Positions 63,429-64,000 of a stretch of DNA of 64,000 bases are shown one piece after another; the first letter of the stretch is position 1, and the number at the start of each line of letters is the position of its first letter. This DNA is from Rhizobium sp. TH135. GTDB taxonomy: Bacteria; Pseudomonadota; Alphaproteobacteria; Rhizobiales; Rhizobiaceae. The translations under genes and the position numbers were made by a program. The notes below the pieces were generated by a model that was not told the origin of the DNA, searched no databases, and saw only the letters and a program-made list of their open reading frames with translations. The stretch spans positions 806,001 to 870,000 of the forward strand of contig NZ_PKRP01000001.1 of assembly GCF_002855515.1 (NCBI RefSeq). Reading direction: 5' to 3'.

Positions 63429-64000
<572 letters not shown>

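Overview
The window looks like chromosomal or large-replicon DNA of a high-GC alphaproteobacterium. Rhizobium/Agrobacterium-type ABC transporters, a BigR-type regulator and a VirC1-like ParA protein point to Rhizobiales. It also carries an aerobic-anoxygenic-phototroph photosynthesis gene cluster: bchXYZ for bacteriochlorophyll a, the O2-dependent cyclase acsF, the type 2 reaction centre pufLM and puhA, and spirilloxanthin-type crt genes. The genus assignment is inference from gene content only.

Layout. Positions 1-8.3 kb hold parts of two ABC transport systems: a PotA/PotD-like importer with a divergent GntR regulator, and a YtfQ-YtfR-YtfT-YjfF-type sugar importer whose last gene overlaps a second GntR regulator. 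Positions 8.7-10.7 kb hold an orphan ParA-like ATPase and a NarL/LuxR-type response regulator. Positions 10.9-27.1 kb hold twelve same-strand, tightly packed genes forming an alginate-type exopolysaccharide operon: algD, alg8, alg44, algA, algG, algI, algJ, a Sel1-like gene, algX, algF, a giant Sel1/AlgK-like gene, algL. No AlgE-type outer-membrane porin is present. Four of the proteins lack residues that define activity in Pseudomonas (PilZ Arg pair of Alg44, zinc-site His of the AlgA isomerase half, DPHD of AlgG, NNH of AlgL). The O-acetylation proteins AlgI, AlgJ and AlgX keep theirs.

Positions 27.1-34.5 kb hold a small unknown gene, cheW, an unknown winged-helix protein, and a sulfide/persulfide-type locus: a DUF442 protein divergent from a BigR-like ArsR repressor, followed by a DUF2892 membrane protein and an RND efflux pair. 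Positions 34.7 kb to the right edge hold the photosynthesis gene cluster: bchIDO-crtIB, crtDC (reverse), crtEF-bchCXYZ-pufQBALMC (forward), then on the reverse strand bchL-bchM-lhaA-puhABC-(unknown)-acsF-puhE-hemA-idi. Three inverted repeats matching the PpsR/CrtJ consensus TGT-N12-ACA lie before bchI, between crtD and crtE, and before bchC. This suggests redox/light repression of pigment synthesis.

The most unusual part is the alginate-like operon, a variant export/synthesis system rarely associated with phototrophic Rhizobiales. Its 5' control region carries repeated TCAGGA-type half-sites and follows an intact receiver-domain regulator. Starts were chosen by ribosome-binding site and family length. 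All functional calls are by recognition of motifs and remembered family sequences; no searches were run.
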